Assembly: GCA_030765065.1 (NCBI GenBank)
Contig: CM060977.1
Span: 129,088,295-129,152,294 of the forward strand
Length of the DNA: 64,000 nucleotides
Direction of reading: 5' to 3'
Source: Deroplatys truncata
Lineage: Eukaryota > Arthropoda > Insecta > Mantodea > Mantidae
Shown one piece after another: positions 34,616 to 46,182 of this stretch. Numbering within the stretch: the stretch's first letter is position 1; each line of letters starts with the position of its first letter. The notes below the pieces were generated by a model, which did not search any database, had not been told where the DNA came from, and saw only the letters and a program-made list of their open reading frames with translations. Made by a program: the position numbers and the translations under genes.

Positions 34616-35504
34616 CTACATCTACATACAGAGAGCAGAGAGAGAGAGAGAGGAGATTACAGCCATGCTGAAATAAATGTTCAATTCATTCTTATGCTGC
34701 ACAGTAGGGATAGCACACAAGAAATCTGGTGAGTTAGAATCACAGGACTTTCTATATCCGCTAGAATTTACTTTCATATTTGGTTTGCAAATTGATCCTA
34801 AAAAAAAAATGCTTGTCCTTTCTACTTCTTATTATCAATGTTGTGTGTTTTGCGAAATAGTTTCAACACACATTTAGTGCAGCTATATGGAAACTCACAG
34901 GACAGAAGTACGATATTCTTGTGTTTAAAACTAAGCTGCTAATCCTAGTCTTGATATTACAAATTCCCTTTGTATTACCGATGATAAATAAATGTTCGGG
35001 CGTAACATTTCAGAAGTGTGTGGTTATGAAATACTAGAAATTTCTATTAACAACAAGAATTATCTCATTAATAGGTAAAGCTACAAAAAATGATATAGCA
35101 CCATATGTTGCACTTCTTAAAATTTCCTGCTTGTTTCTTGCATTACGTTTTTGTGTATAACTTATGGTTTCTTAGTTTACTCACCCATAATAAAGGGGTC
35201 TTCACAGGGTACTCGCAGATAATTCAAGATATAAAGTTTTATTACTCCCATCAGTATGTAAGGCATAATTTTGCTAAAAATAATTGTAGGAAGTGGTTAG
35301 AAAGTAAAACATAATGAAACGATTTCCATATAAAGTGTACCCAGGTTGGAATCGGATAAACATTTGCAGAAATAGTTGCATTACACATTTCGTTTTAGAT
35401 ACAAAGAGAGCAACGATAGTCAAATGTTAAAGAACGCTATATGCTGGACTTAAAATTTCATACTGTTTCAATGACTTTGCAAGAAACAATTGAAAATTGA
35501 CAGC

Positions 35505-36072
35505 ATTTTTTTTAACGTCGCTTTAAGTCCTTGGTCATATTGCGACGGATCTGTTTGTTTTGGGATGGACAGTTAGCCTTCTAGCTCTCACCCCTGTAAC
35601 CCCTGCTTCATGCTGTGCAGATGGCATTAGGGCGCCGTCCAGTCTAACCCCCGCCCTCACACAGAAAGGCGGACAGTTAGCCTTCAATGTCTCATCCCTG
35701 TAACCCCTGCTTCATGCTGTGCAGATGGCATTAGGGCGCCGTCCAGTCCAACCCCCGCCCTCACACAGAAAGGCGGACAGTTAGCCTTCAAGGTCTCATC
35801 CCCGTAACCCCTGCTTCATGCTGTGCAGATGGTATTAGGGTGCCGTCCAGTCTAATTGGTTACATTGTCTGTGGAAAGATAGCATAGCATTCGCTATTAT
35901 CACTTATTTTTCATTTTTTGTTTTAGACCTAAGATGGAACTTTGGGTCGTGATATTAAATATCCAATTCCGGTATTTAACTTGACGACTGAGGAAAACCA
36001 CGAAAAAACCTCAGACTTAAACCCGGGACCTCCCGAATGCGGGCTACAGACGTTATTGCCTTAGCCATCCCT
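35505..36072 (-). mobile_element. Composite SINE (type A), minus strand
   Basis: The tail AACGTCGCTTTAAGTCC is at the left, then TGCGACGGATCTG and three 104-bp units, the body ACTTTGGGTCGTGATATTAA and, at the right, the tRNA-like head with TTTAAACCCGGGACCTC read in reverse and GGGATGGCTAAGGC on the minus strand. The flanks ATTGACAGCATT and ATTGAACATT look like a diverged target duplication. Confidence 0.85.
35560..35865 (-). repeat. 104-bp tandem repeats inside the SINE
   Basis: GGACAGTTAGCC starts at 35567, 35671 and 35775, a period of exactly 104 bp, identical to the array at 20.6-20.9 kb in inverse orientation. Confidence 0.92.
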
Positions 36073-36738
36073 ATTGAACATTGGAACCATTAATAAGCAA
36101 TATCTCGAAAATTTATTTAAAATAAATTGTCTGTTAAAAATGCGACATTCTTTGTGTAGTATGTATTCGTTTATCGTTTAACGTATACCAGTAATATAAG
36201 ATTACACAAAAAGTTCCTTCCTTCATAGGCTACGTCCAGAAAATTCTAAAAATACATTTTATTTGTCGTGTGAATAGAATACATAGTATTTTAATTAAAA
36301 TTGTTAGAGACATTTTTCAAAAATAAAAATTTCGAAAAATGTTCTATTACAGGGTGTTTGGGGTGGGGAGGTTTTTTTTTAAAATCTTCGTGTCGCATTC
36401 TTGAAGACACTAACGTAAATACGAAGTTTGCTGTTTAGCCGATATTTCGTTATTCAGTTATGCCATACACACAACTCATCATCTTATTCTTATTCATGAA
36501 TTAGGTATGTTCTCTATGACGTCCCAGATCTCTCCTTTCCTTTGGTTGATACATCTTTGTCATTACCGGTATTCTTTGAAACTATCCATATCGTTCAAAT
36601 TGTTTCTCCACTTTTGCATGTATGCTTATAAACTTCTTCTATTAGTACATTTTTTTTTATTTCCGATGAAATCTCATATGGGACCTTTGGGTTGAATACA
36701 AAACTTTCTCTACCTACATAAGTAGATGGTAGAGAAAA

Positions 36739-37066
36739 TAAAAATCAGACATAGGTAATAAGTTTATCGTATTTGCAACTAATAATAAAATAGAACAGTA
36801 CACTGTTAATTATCAAATTCCTCAATTGTTACTTACATAATACCAGAGGTATTTTAAAAGTAAGGTCCGCTTTGCAATTAAGTAGGAATTGCTAAATATT
36901 TTCTGATAGTTTATTTTTTACCAAACCCTTTTACCTTACACTACTTTTCTATCAGTTATCAATGCTTTTTCAAATATTTGTCTCAGCGATTTTTAGAACC
37001 TCGTCACAGGCTTCTTCTTTCAGTTCATCTAGGAAACGTATAGTTGTTTTATTGAGTTACATTTTT
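36739..37066. other. No gene recognised
   Basis: AT-rich spacer between two Family A copies. Confidence 0.4.
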
Positions 37067-37867
37067 ACTTTCTCTGCCACATACATAGTAGGCGTTCCAC
37101 CCAAACATTATATACCGGGATTTCAACGAAAATGAATGTTTTGACATCCCCTGAATAAAAGAGAAGCATTTTTATACAAAGGTCCGAAAAGTTGGATACA
37201 ACTAAACTTGGTATTTGGGTTCAGTACCTTCCAAAGATCCAACAAAGCTTTTAAACAAAATCCTCCCACCCCAAACTATCCCTTACATAGAACATTTTTC
37301 GAATTGTTTTATTTTCTCATAAATATTTTTAACGATTTTGATTAAAATAGCGTATATTAAAGACATTTACATCACAAATTAAATGCATATCTTGAATTTT
37401 TTTGGGAATAACCTGTGAAATCATCTTCATTAGGAAGGAATTTTGTAGAATCTTGTATAACTGGTAAACATTAAGTGATACACGAAAACGTACCACACAA
37501 AAATGTATCTCTCTTTAAAACACACAATTCATTTTAAATAATTTTTTGTGGCATATGCCATTTCTAAGGTAACCGTTATTAAAATGTTTGAATGTTGAAT
37601 ACTTGCCATTGATTTTAAGTCCCATCAATTTCCATTTGTTTCGCGCGATTGCATGGGACCAGCATGTAATTTTAACGCCATTCTTAAACATTTGACTATC
37701 GCTATTCTCTATGTATATATAACGAAATGTATAATGTAGCTAATTCTGCAAAGGTTTATTTGGATTAAGATGTGATAGATATAAAAATAAGCTTTAGTAA
37801 GATTGGTTTATATACTTACTAACAGAGCTAGAGGGTAGAGAAAGTCGTGTGAATGTATCACATCAAC
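37067..37867 (-). mobile_element. Family A element, complete
   Basis: Left end ACTTTCTCTGCCACATACAT, right end GGTAGAGAAAGTCGTGTGAA then TGTATCACATCAAC. It is preceded by T5. It shows the subtype block with GATTGCATGGGACCAGC. Confidence 0.82.
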
Positions 37868-38029
37868 ATTTTCTGTACAGAAAGTGAGCTGTTTTAGTTA
37901 ACACCACATTAACTTGAAATTGTTGCCTTTCAGCTACACTGTGATAAAAAGCCTAACTGATTTCTTTTACCATGGAATCTTGGACAAACAAAAAAGGTCA
38001 TATTTTTTTTTGAAAGTGGAGACAGAAGT
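37868..38029. other. Short spacer
   Basis: Nothing recognised. Confidence 0.3.
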
Positions 38030-38830
38030 AGAGTTGGAGGGGATAAAGAGTTGGCTTATTTCGCCGGGAGTTGAGGAGAAAGTTGGGGTAAGAAGTGAAG
38101 GTGAAATTGATGGAGAGTCGGATGGTGATCTTGGGTGGAGTTCCGCTAGAGCACCTCCGTTAGTAAAGGGTGAAGGGTGTGAGTGCTACCGTCAATGTAC
38201 GGGAGCGGGTGTAAGAAAAAGTGTCTAGGTGCTGGCCATGGTACAGGCCCTGACCAGACACGTAGGTAGTGGAAGGAAGAAGTGTGAGGAGGAGTAATAT
38301 GGTAAGGAGTTAAAGGTAATTAATAACGGTGGAGCTGCATGTGTGTTGTCCTGCTGTAGTTCTCTCTCGCGCGTGCGAGTCTTTCTTGCATTTCGCGGCC
38401 TCGTCGAGCCGCTTCAATCCAGTGTGGTGGCAGTTTGTGTGTCTCATTTGGCTGGGGGTGTTGGCGTGATGAGGTAGAGTACTGGTGTCTGTGGAATGGC
38501 GCTGGAGGTCTTTCGGCAGTTGTTGGTCTGAGGTGATATTCTGATTCTGTTGTGTGTTGCGGCGGGCCCGTTCATCCTCTGAGGAGCGTACCGTCTGTAA
38601 GTTGTTGGGTTCTTCAGTTAGCTATGATGTGTTGTTGAATTGAGGAGGTTCCGGAGTGGCCGGTGCCGGAGCTTGCTGTTCGTCTGAGGTGGTTGTCATG
38701 GAGGAAGCTGATACAGATGCGAGCAGCCTAGTGTTGCGGTGATCGAGAAGTTGAGTCTGCAGTTGTGCGAGGCCATCTGCCAGGGCCTGAAGTGTTGCGG
38801 AAACTGTGCGATTGTTTTGTGGTCTGGCGG
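38030..38830 (-). pseudogene. GC-rich block, possible retroelement ORF1/gag relic
   Basis: An 800-bp GC-rich block in an AT-rich setting. On the minus strand, open pieces in shifting phases read like a disordered, Pro/Gln/Thr-rich protein (for example SDEQQAPAPATPEPPQF) and a charged helix (EAARRGREMQERLARAREN). That style suits a LINE ORF1 or gag N-terminal region, but no zinc knuckle or RRM motif is visible and the frame breaks repeatedly. A decayed host exon or another repeat cannot be ruled out. The plus-strand 104-codon frame beginning at 37914 is considered a shadow. Confidence 0.35.
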
Positions 38831-39618
38831 CGAACTTCTATGAACAGAAGTCACTAAAGTTTATTTTACATTAGAGTAAGAAGTATTGATTGTGAAAAGT
38901 ATATGGAACGAAAGCGTAAGTTATATTCAATGGAATAAAAAGTTAGTTGACAAAAATATTCGTAGTTCTTGTATTACACAACAAACCCTACTTTAGAAAC
39001 ATCTTTCGGACAACCCTACAGGACGAAGTACGGAACAGGTATGATAATCAGGCTGTAGAGTCCAATCCATGCAATGCTGAAAGAGGTGATCTGATCTGCT
39101 AGTCACACGAGAAGAACTCTAATGTGGGATATTTTTTCAAGATGCAGGACTGTCCACAAGGTTGTGCGCTAACTATATAGTGTGTGGTCTACGCAGCCAA
39201 CAGAACTGCGTAATTTGTATATTCACAGGAAGCGCTTCTCACTCTTTTGCTGATGCTTACATCCTGAGCTGGCGAATCGGTTTAAGGCGCTTTAAATTGA
39301 TTAACATCCTACGACAATGTGGACATTCTTTATACTGCCAATTGAACATGTTCTTATACCATGCCTTCTTCCTCTACAAACGAAGCAAAGGTAATTACCG
39401 GTCCTCTGTCGCGCGGATTTAGATCCACTCAACCCTTTACAGCCTAATTTATTTTCGGCTGAAATCGTTTTTTGAATCCTGGTGGCATATCGTGGTTACT
39501 TGAGCTTGCGAATCTCGAGTTTGTAGCTCAGTTATGAACATCACTAAAGGATTTCGGTTCCTTGTTGCAATGCTACTAAGTTAGTAGTAAAGGATGTGAA
39601 ATAAATTAAGTTTTATTT
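38831..39618. other. No gene recognised
   Basis: One 86-codon plus frame (39162-39422) with no recognisable motif. Confidence 0.4.
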
Positions 39619-39864
39619 ATGGACGCTCTTTAACTACTATGGTGCTTAGCGTACCATTGTATATTGGGCGTGAAAGACCGGTAATTTTGCTCAGAGGCCT
39701 CTTTATCAGGCTTGAGGTTCTTTTATGTGCCGTAAATCTAAGATACGGGACCACCGGCTTTACTTCCCTTCCGAAGGAAGCCATGCCAAGGATTACGCCC
39801 GGAAAAATCCATCGCCCTCCGCCGGGTTTGAACCTGCGACCTTGTGAACTAGAGGCTGGCACGG
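39619..39864 (-). mobile_element. Type B SINE, body part of a split copy
   Basis: On the minus strand, CCGTGCCAGCCTCTAGTTC then GGTTCAAACCCGGCGG (B box) and GGCTTCCTTCGGAAGGGAAG align with the copy at 17415. The first 20-odd bases of the SINE (GTCCTCCGTGGACTAGTGG, A-box side) lie 2 kb away at 41918-41941. The transposon between sits exactly at a TA inside the tRNA-like head. Confidence 0.88.
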
Positions 39865-40310
39865 TATAATCGGCGCAACAGTTCTAGATATGTGAAAATC
39901 TTAATGAGAGCTATGAAGCAAGTTGCTTACCAGATCAGGAGGTGACCGGTCGTCTGCATGCTGCAGGAGTGCGTGGGACAGTCATTGTCAAATATCCGCG
40001 CACTGGTTTATGCACTGCACTGATAAACTTAGTTACATACAGTATATTAAAATCTACGCTGTAAAAAGCGCTTAATATAAAAAACACTGTCAATCATTGC
40101 CTCCAATTCTTCCACACCTAACAACCCTTCCTTTTCAGCGGAATCACTCACATTATTGCCGTCATCACTGCTGTCACTACTTTCTGCACCATTATGCTGG
40201 ATGAGAATTATTTCTATTTGATTTTCTGCAATTCCGTATTTTTCGAAATAATGATTCTTAATTTATTCAACACGTCGACATACATTTTCCCATTCTGGCC
40301 TTCCAATTTC

Positions 40311-41691
40311 AGCAAATTACTGGCGTTATATCTGCTCCAAATATTTTAATTTAAAAGTGATATTTCTGCATGCCACCCATTTTTTGACATCAGCCCAGAT
40401 TAATTCAATTGGGTTTAGATCTGGGCGATACGATGACAGTCTAAGTACATTATGGCGATGTTGTATTACTATCTGGTCAAGTATGTATGACTTCTGAAGC
40501 TGTTTGTCGGCTTTAATTAAGTTATATAGCTTTGTTTTACTCATGCTTTCATCTAAAGCTATATTATGTCTAAGTAACCAAGCCCTTATTTCTTCTTTCA
40601 AGGAATTTGAGGTAGGTGGTTTGTCAATTTGAGTGTTGACGCATTGTGAAGCATTGTCGATGACCAGAAAGGCATATTAGGTATCAACATGGCGTTGATT
40701 CACTTCATGTAATTTTCTGTATTCATTTCTTGATGAAAATCTCCTGTGGTTTGTTGCAACTTGTAAAAGAAGGGCATTTGGAACGAAGCCGATCTTTCCA
40801 ACAGCATAAACGATAACAAGTATTTGCCCTTTGGCAACAGGTGCCTGCAAACCTAATTCGCTCTCGTCACTCCAACTTTTAGATGCTGTATGACTGCTGT
40901 GTATGTATGACTCATCTTTATACACTATAGTATTTTTCTGAAATTTGTAGCACCACCTTGAAAATTGATGCTGATATAAGTACACACTGATAAGTATATA
41001 CAATTATAGTCATTTGGAAAGGTAGAATCAGACTGAAAAATTAAATACCATAGCTGGGATTTGAACCACGGATCTTAGGCTTTCCGTGCCGTTGCTCTAA
41101 CCGACTAAGCTATCATGGAAACATTTACTTTTTATTTTTAATTTTTTATTTTATTACTACTTTTTTATTTTGTTTATTTATTTATTTTGCTTTTCTGTTA
41201 TAACTCTTCTATTTGATTTCGGTTTCTTCCACTTGAACCCTAAATCTTTAATAATTTTTCTGAGATATTGTAGCATCACCTTGAAAGTTTCTGCTGTCTT
41301 TCAGCTTGATGAGCAATCTGTTTATTGTTAGCACAGTTTTTTTTCCACATAGGAATTGTGAATCGTGCGCCGAATGACGCATTCGAAATCGTCTATTTCT
41401 GTAATACGTTTAGGGACCTTATGTTTCTTCCCAGGCGTGTCAAATGGCACTCTTTCATCCATATGTTCTTTTTTTATCTTTGAGAACTCTGGAAACGGTA
41501 CTCGGTGAAACACCAGTTGCTTTGACTACTCTTTCTTTCACTCTCTTAAGGCTTTTGTGGAACTCGGATGAACATATATTTTCTTCCTTCATCTCTGCTT
41601 CTTGCTTCATGAAGTCGAGGACATTTGCAATTATTTCCCCACTTTGACTGTGTAATACCTCAACATTTAACTTTGAAAACGTAGGAGCCAT
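40311..41691 (-). pseudogene. DDE_3-type transposase, broken
   Basis: Cut-and-paste transposase of the IS630-Tc1-mariner superfamily. N-terminal piece 41691-41455 starts MAPTFSKLN and has a helix-turn-helix, VVKATGVSPSTVSRVLKDKK. After a frameshift it continues with KKHKVPKRITEIDDFECVIR. The catalytic part lies beyond the SINE: VYKDESYIHSSHTASKSWSD (first Asp), a stop, FLVIDNASQCVNTQ (second Asp), then YRPDLNPIELIWADVKKW (catalytic Glu in NPIELIW). The C-terminus is lost soon after LEQI. It has multiple stops and frameshifts plus the SINE, so it is not functional. Confidence 0.82.
40995..41122 (-). mobile_element. tRNA-derived SINE (type C), nested
   Basis: On the minus strand, CATGATAGCTTAGTCGGTTA (A box) and GGTTCAAATCCCAGC (B box), then CAGTCTGATTCTACCTTTCC. 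A plus-strand relative at 49216-49330 shares the head and the TCTGGTTCTACCTTTCT end. A-rich sequence (AAATAAATAAATAAAC) lies on its 5' side. Confidence 0.8.
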
Positions 41692-41917
41692 GGTTATAAA
41701 TATAACAAATATAAAATAAGCACTATTTAGGTACTGCTCTCTTAGATATTACAACCAGTTGCGGACACTTTCTATGCAGACTGTATGTATTACGCGCTGT
41801 GAGTAAGCAAAGGTATTATATCGCTTTCGTTGAGTAAGCTAAACATAAACCATTCCTAGGCTCGGCAGCTGGGGTGGCAATCAAGGTCACGATTCCAGAA
41901 GTTTTGCGCGAGTTATA

Positions 41918-41941
41918 CCACTAGTCCACGGAGGACGACGT
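41918..41941 (-). mobile_element. Type B SINE, 5' tip of the split copy
   Basis: Reads GTCCTCCGTGGACTAGTGG on the minus strand and joins to 39864 when the transposon is removed. Confidence 0.85.
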
Positions 41942-42030
41942 AAAGGATATGGTGAACCCACGTAAAATAAATGGCGATTAATATGTGTGAATGCTGTTAG
42001 CACACTACCTGCATACATGTTTTGTATTTA

Positions 42031-43314
42031 CGAGGGGCACTACTTATATTTTGAGCCTTGGCAACCCTGAATATTGTAGGTGCCATCGGACGTTTCCAAC
42101 GGAAAGTTCGACATTTTTGACCATAATCTACTACAAATATTTTATCAATAGAGCGTCATTTGTTTTGTTTACACTAACTTGAAAATTGTGTGCCAACAAA
42201 AACATGGAATTAACTCGTGAAAATGTTCGTGCAATGATTTATTAGGACTTTCGACGTGGATAATCAAGACAGGAGTGCATGGATCAACTAACCTCCACAT
42301 TTGGCAACGAAGCTCCATCCTTTTCCAATGTGAAACGCTGATATAACGAATTTAATCGTGGCCGCCGTTTGCTCAATGAAGAAGTTCGTGAAGGTCATCG
42401 AAAATCAGTTGTTGTGCCAGAAAACATTGATGTTGTGAAAAATCTAATAATGAAAGGTCGTCAGGCGACATAATGTGAAATTAAGACAACCTTTGGCATT
42501 AGTTCCACCAGCTTATATAAAATATTGCATGATTATTTAACCGTGAAAAGGGTTTTCTCCTGTTGGATCCCACATAATTTGACGCAATCTCAAAAAGATG
42601 CTCGTGTCGATTGGTGTACAAAAATGCTCAAGAAATACAATAGCGGTACCTAAAAAGACGTATATAAGATTGTAACAGGTGACGAATCATGGATTTATGC
42701 GTATGAGCCGGAACGTAAACAGTCGACTGTGTGGGTGTTTTAAGATGAAGCAAATCCAACAAAAGTTGTTCGCACTCGAAGCACTTCGAAGCAAATGCTC
42801 GCCTGCTTTTTCATAAAAACTTGTCATGTGGCAACAGTGCCTTTAGAGGAACGTAAAACGGTAAATGCCGAATGGTACACAACTATTTGTTTGCCGGGGG
42901 TCTTCGGTGAAGTAAGGAAAACCAACAAGAACCGTAGGATCGTTCAACAAGACAATGCGAGCGCACACACATCTCGTCTAACAACAGAGTATTTGAAGGC
43001 TCAAAAAATCGAATTGATGGGTCATCCGCCATACAGTCCTGATTTGGCACCGAATGACTTGTTTTTGTTCCCGAACATCAAGAATAAATTGCGTGGACAA
43101 CGATTTTCGTTGGCAGAAGAAGCCGTTGATGACTTCAAAAGTCATGTTTTGGAGATGTCTCAAGAAGACTGGAATAAATGCTTTGACAAATGGTTCAAAC
43201 GAATGCAAAAGTGTATTTATCATAAAGGAGAATATTTTTAAAAACAATACAGCAGTTTTCAATCAGAAATTACTTTTTTAATAATTAGGCTTAAAATATA
43301 AATAGTGCCTCTCG
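42031..43314 (+). mobile_element. Complete mariner element
   Basis: A 1284-bp element with inverted ends: CGAGGGGCACTACTTATATT at the left against CGAGAGGCACTATTTATATT read inward from the right (about 27 bp in all). The TA target duplication is at 42029-42030 and 43315-43316. It contains a transposase gene of full length with stop codons. The good TIRs and lack of frameshifts make it among the youngest DNA transposons here. Confidence 0.95.
42204..43241 (+). pseudogene. Mariner transposase (345 codons, six stops)
   Basis: From ATG at 42204 to the stop at 43239-43241 the frame is exactly 346 codons including the stop, the standard mariner length, with no net frameshift. In-frame stops occur at codons 14, 20, 46, 90, 150 and 180. 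The catalytic triad D,D34D is intact: Asp160 in TGDESWIYAYEPE, Asp250 in QQDNASAHTS, and Asp285 in SPDLAPNDLF. The HPPYSPDL linker and the C-terminal KRMQKCIYHKGEYF are also present. The last 148 codons (from 42795) remain open. The pattern of point stops without indels suggests fairly recent death, before or after transposition using another copy's enzyme. Confidence 0.95.
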
Positions 43315-43316
43315 TA

Positions 43317-44866
43317 TATTAAAGGAAAGAAAGAAGGAAATAATTTTTTAACTCTCATTTTAGGCTATGTCAATATCAAATTTAAAGAGTTATAGGTTTT
43401 AAACATAAGATAATTATTGAAAGTTAACCCTTGAAAGTCAAATTCTTTATCCACCTTCCAACATATACATAATGATGCTATATCACCTCATTGGGGTGGG
43501 TGAGGTTAAGTCAATCTTTATGCTTTAATTCGAAACTGATGTATTTCTAGGTATTATTTTGCGTCCATGTGAGAGAAGGGGGGTTAGAAATGTGGAGCAG
43601 TATATAATTTTATACCAAGGTTTTCAGCTAGACTCAAATGCGCTTATGTAAGCTAGAAAGACGGACAAACGCGCCTGTAACCAACACAATTTTCACATCA
43701 CGAAGATGTGAGCATTAACACGTAAGTACCTCGCTGGTATTTATGAGAAAACCCCATTCACTTCGCTGCCCCATCTGCAAAATCCGAGGCGCCCTTTCGG
43801 TCGTTTTTAATTTACCCAAGCGTAACACATTCACCTGATGACTTATTCATTTGTAATATGTAGTGAAGCCAACTGTTTTTGCAACCCCTACACATTGTGT
43901 GTCTGTATAGAGGAGGGTGCGTCGGTATACTGCTTCCCCCCATGCCTTCCAGTTTACGTATTCTTGGAATTTTATTAAGCATTCTCTACATGGTTGTATA
44001 AAAAAGGGGAAATAATAAAGTCAGCATGGGGTCTGTGTCGTTTTGTTTTAATTTCTTATAGCCTGGGGTTCTTAGCCAAATGGCTGCTGGGGATATTTTA
44101 TTTTCTATGTGAATGTTATAACAGTGAAATAACACAATACTCAATTATTATTTTAGCTAAAAATAACCGAGTGCTACACTTTTGGCACATTTATGAACTA
44201 CACGTATTGCTTTTTCTATGGGTTGAATAAAGAACAAAGGAAAATGTATAAATATAATGGACTTTATAAACATAGAGAAGGTGAACAAAAGGCAACATTG
44301 GAATACAATAGTTGTGAGATACACTTGCGAGATCCAAAATCACTAATATTTTTTAAAGAAAGACACGTAGCGCTAATGTTAATCTGCTAAATACAATTCA
44401 ATTTTTTTTTTTCAGATTGTTGGTCCTGGCCTCTTTTGTTAATTGCTGAACTGCTCGCTGGGCATGATATAGTCATACGTTGTTGAAAGATACAAAAATT
44501 TTCTAAAAAGGGGCGTTGTATGACAGCTTTAAAGAAATGCAGACTAGCATTTAAATGAAATTTAAATTCCTAAAACCTCTTAACCACCAAAAACTATATA
44601 TTTTCTGAAACTGGAAATAAGATATATTTTATTGGTGCCTAGAATAAAAAAATATTATTCTTGATCATTTCAGAGTACCTTGTCCCCTTAAAATACCATA
44701 CATTTAATATCCTTTTATACAAAGTGTATCTATTGAAGTTTCTTGAAGTAGACTGAACCTCGTCGAGCACATAATTTATGTTCAAATAAAATATATTTCT
44801 ATTGGTAAACATTTTTTTATCAATTTATGATACTTCATAACATTCTCAATTGCAAATCGCCATTGT
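43317..44866. other. No gene recognised
   Basis: AT-rich; short frames at 43994-44230 and 44193-44390 overlap in different phases and lack motifs. Confidence 0.45.
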
Positions 44867-44885
44867 TTTTACTTTCTCCACTACG

Positions 44886-45970
44886 CACTTTGGCCAGGAT
44901 GTATTTACCTGAGGGGCACACTTCGCCACTGCGACCAGCTTTATCTATTCCAACTACACCTCCCGGGAGGCAGGGAAGAATGAAGGACTTGGACTTCAAT
45001 CTAGTAGGCTCGTGGTGAGCCTAGCGAGTTTTGCTATGTACCTACCCTTGGAAGGGCTTTACCATAGATAGGATGGATTTTTGTAAGGGGACGGTTTGGT
45101 GTTGATGTTGGCGATGTGATGGGAGGTAGCGCTAAGTTTTTATAGGCTCCTCAGTGGCCACTTTTTCAGGAGTAGCGCCAGTGCCCTGCTCCACTGGTGT
45201 TTGTTTTACTGCAATTTTGAGGGAGGGGGAGTATTTATTGACAGCATTTTTTTACTATTGGCGGGTTTAAAGCCTTCGTTACAGGGGGTGCCCGCAAGCC
45301 ATGCAAGGAACTCGGTAGCGTCTGTATTGACGTTCCTGAGGTAAGTAGTCCCCCAGGGATCTGACTAGGGCGTTCTCATGATTAGTCAATTTGCCGTAGA
45401 ATTTTAGAGTCCGGTGTCTAATCACATCCTCCACGTAAGGGATGGCCGAGGTCTCATGTAGTAGCCTGACTGGAAAGCGACGACAGACAGAATAGATGGA
45501 CCGAAATCCCCTATTCTGAATCCGCTGTAGCCAGAGAAACCAGGAATCTTCTGCCATGCCCCATACCTCACAGGCGTAGAGCATCAGAAGTAAGATAAGG
45601 GCTTTATAAAGGCGTAACTTTAAGTGAACCGGGACAGTTGAAGCTAGAACCGAGTATAAGGCAGCTCCCTTAGCCCTGTTCATTGTTCCACGGACGTGTT
45701 CTCGAAAAATTAGGCCCTTATCCAGAGTAACACCCAAGTAGCGTATGGAATTCCCCTACTCTATCCTTTGGCCCTGATAAGTGAAATTTGGTCTGAAAGT
45801 GAAGGAGATGCGAAAGTCCCTAATATTTCCCAGGTTGAAACTCCCACTCACAAATAGAGGCGATGAAATTCGAGAGGGGACAACGCACCCTGGCGTTCAC
45901 GGGGAGAAATCTTTACAAAGCGCAAGCAACTACGCCATCTGTGAGACATCGCCAGCACCGTAGTGCCCGA
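44886..45970 (-). mobile_element. 5'-truncated non-LTR retrotransposon (LINE 3' end)
   Basis: Carries the end of a reverse-transcriptase polyprotein at 45279-45737 and a GC-richer 3' untranslated part down to about 44886. Upstream coding (45738-45970) is frameshifted. Confidence 0.7.
45279..45737 (-). pseudogene. LINE reverse transcriptase C-terminal region (152 codons)
   Basis: The longest retroelement frame in the window. It shows the end of the RT thumb, YLGVTLDKGLIFREHVRG (its Y and L lie just upstream of the first Met), then AKGAALYSVLAS, YKALILLLMLYACEVWG and LQRIQNRGFRSIYSV, ending KFYGKLTNHENALVRSLGDY. These are the usual post-RT motifs of Jockey-like non-LTR elements. The catalytic YADD core is absent because of truncation, so it cannot be active. 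A stop upstream (in RIE-stop-GNSIRYLG) confirms decay. Confidence 0.82.
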
Positions 45971-45989
45971 AGACACTACTGAAACATGA

Positions 45990-46182
45990 GAGGGAGAGAG
46001 ATGAAATTATAGGAAATGAGAGAAGGGAGAAAGTGTTAGAATACAGCACCCCAGCATTCATCTTAGCGACCAGAGGAAAACTACGAAAAGTCCATGGTCA
46101 GAGTGGCCGGTCACCGGGAATCGAACTCGAGACCTCCCAAATGCCACAGACGTTGCCACCTGATCCATCCCTTTCGTTGTGC
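45990..46182 (-). mobile_element. tRNA-derived SINE (type G)
   Basis: On the minus strand, GGGATGGATCAGGTGGCAAC (A box) and GAGTTCGATTCCCGGTGACC (B box), then a body with CGTAGTTTTCCTCTGGTCGC and a TC-rich end. The head resembles that of type A, but the body differs. Confidence 0.75.

Larger units (their letters stand above)
34722..36738 (+). mobile_element. Decayed Family A sequence with a SINE inside
   Basis: Opens AATCTGGTGAGTTAGAATC, has ATTCCCAGAAAATTC-like blocks twice (about 35210 and 36235), and ends TTTGGGTTGAATACAAAAC, then GATGGTAGAGAAAATAA. The two body segments (to about 35340 and from 35345) suggest two overlapping old copies. A type A SINE occupies 35505-36072. Confidence 0.6.
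39867..41915 (-). mobile_element. DDE (IS630-Tc1-mariner) transposon inserted in a SINE
   Basis: A 2049-bp element with short inverted ends: TAATCGGCGCAACAGTTCTAG at the left against TAACTCGCGCAAAACTTCTGG read inward from the right. The TA target duplication is at 39865-39866 and 41916-41917. Removing it restores a continuous type B SINE. It contains a broken transposase gene (40311-41691, minus) and a type C SINE (about 40995-41122). Confidence 0.85.
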
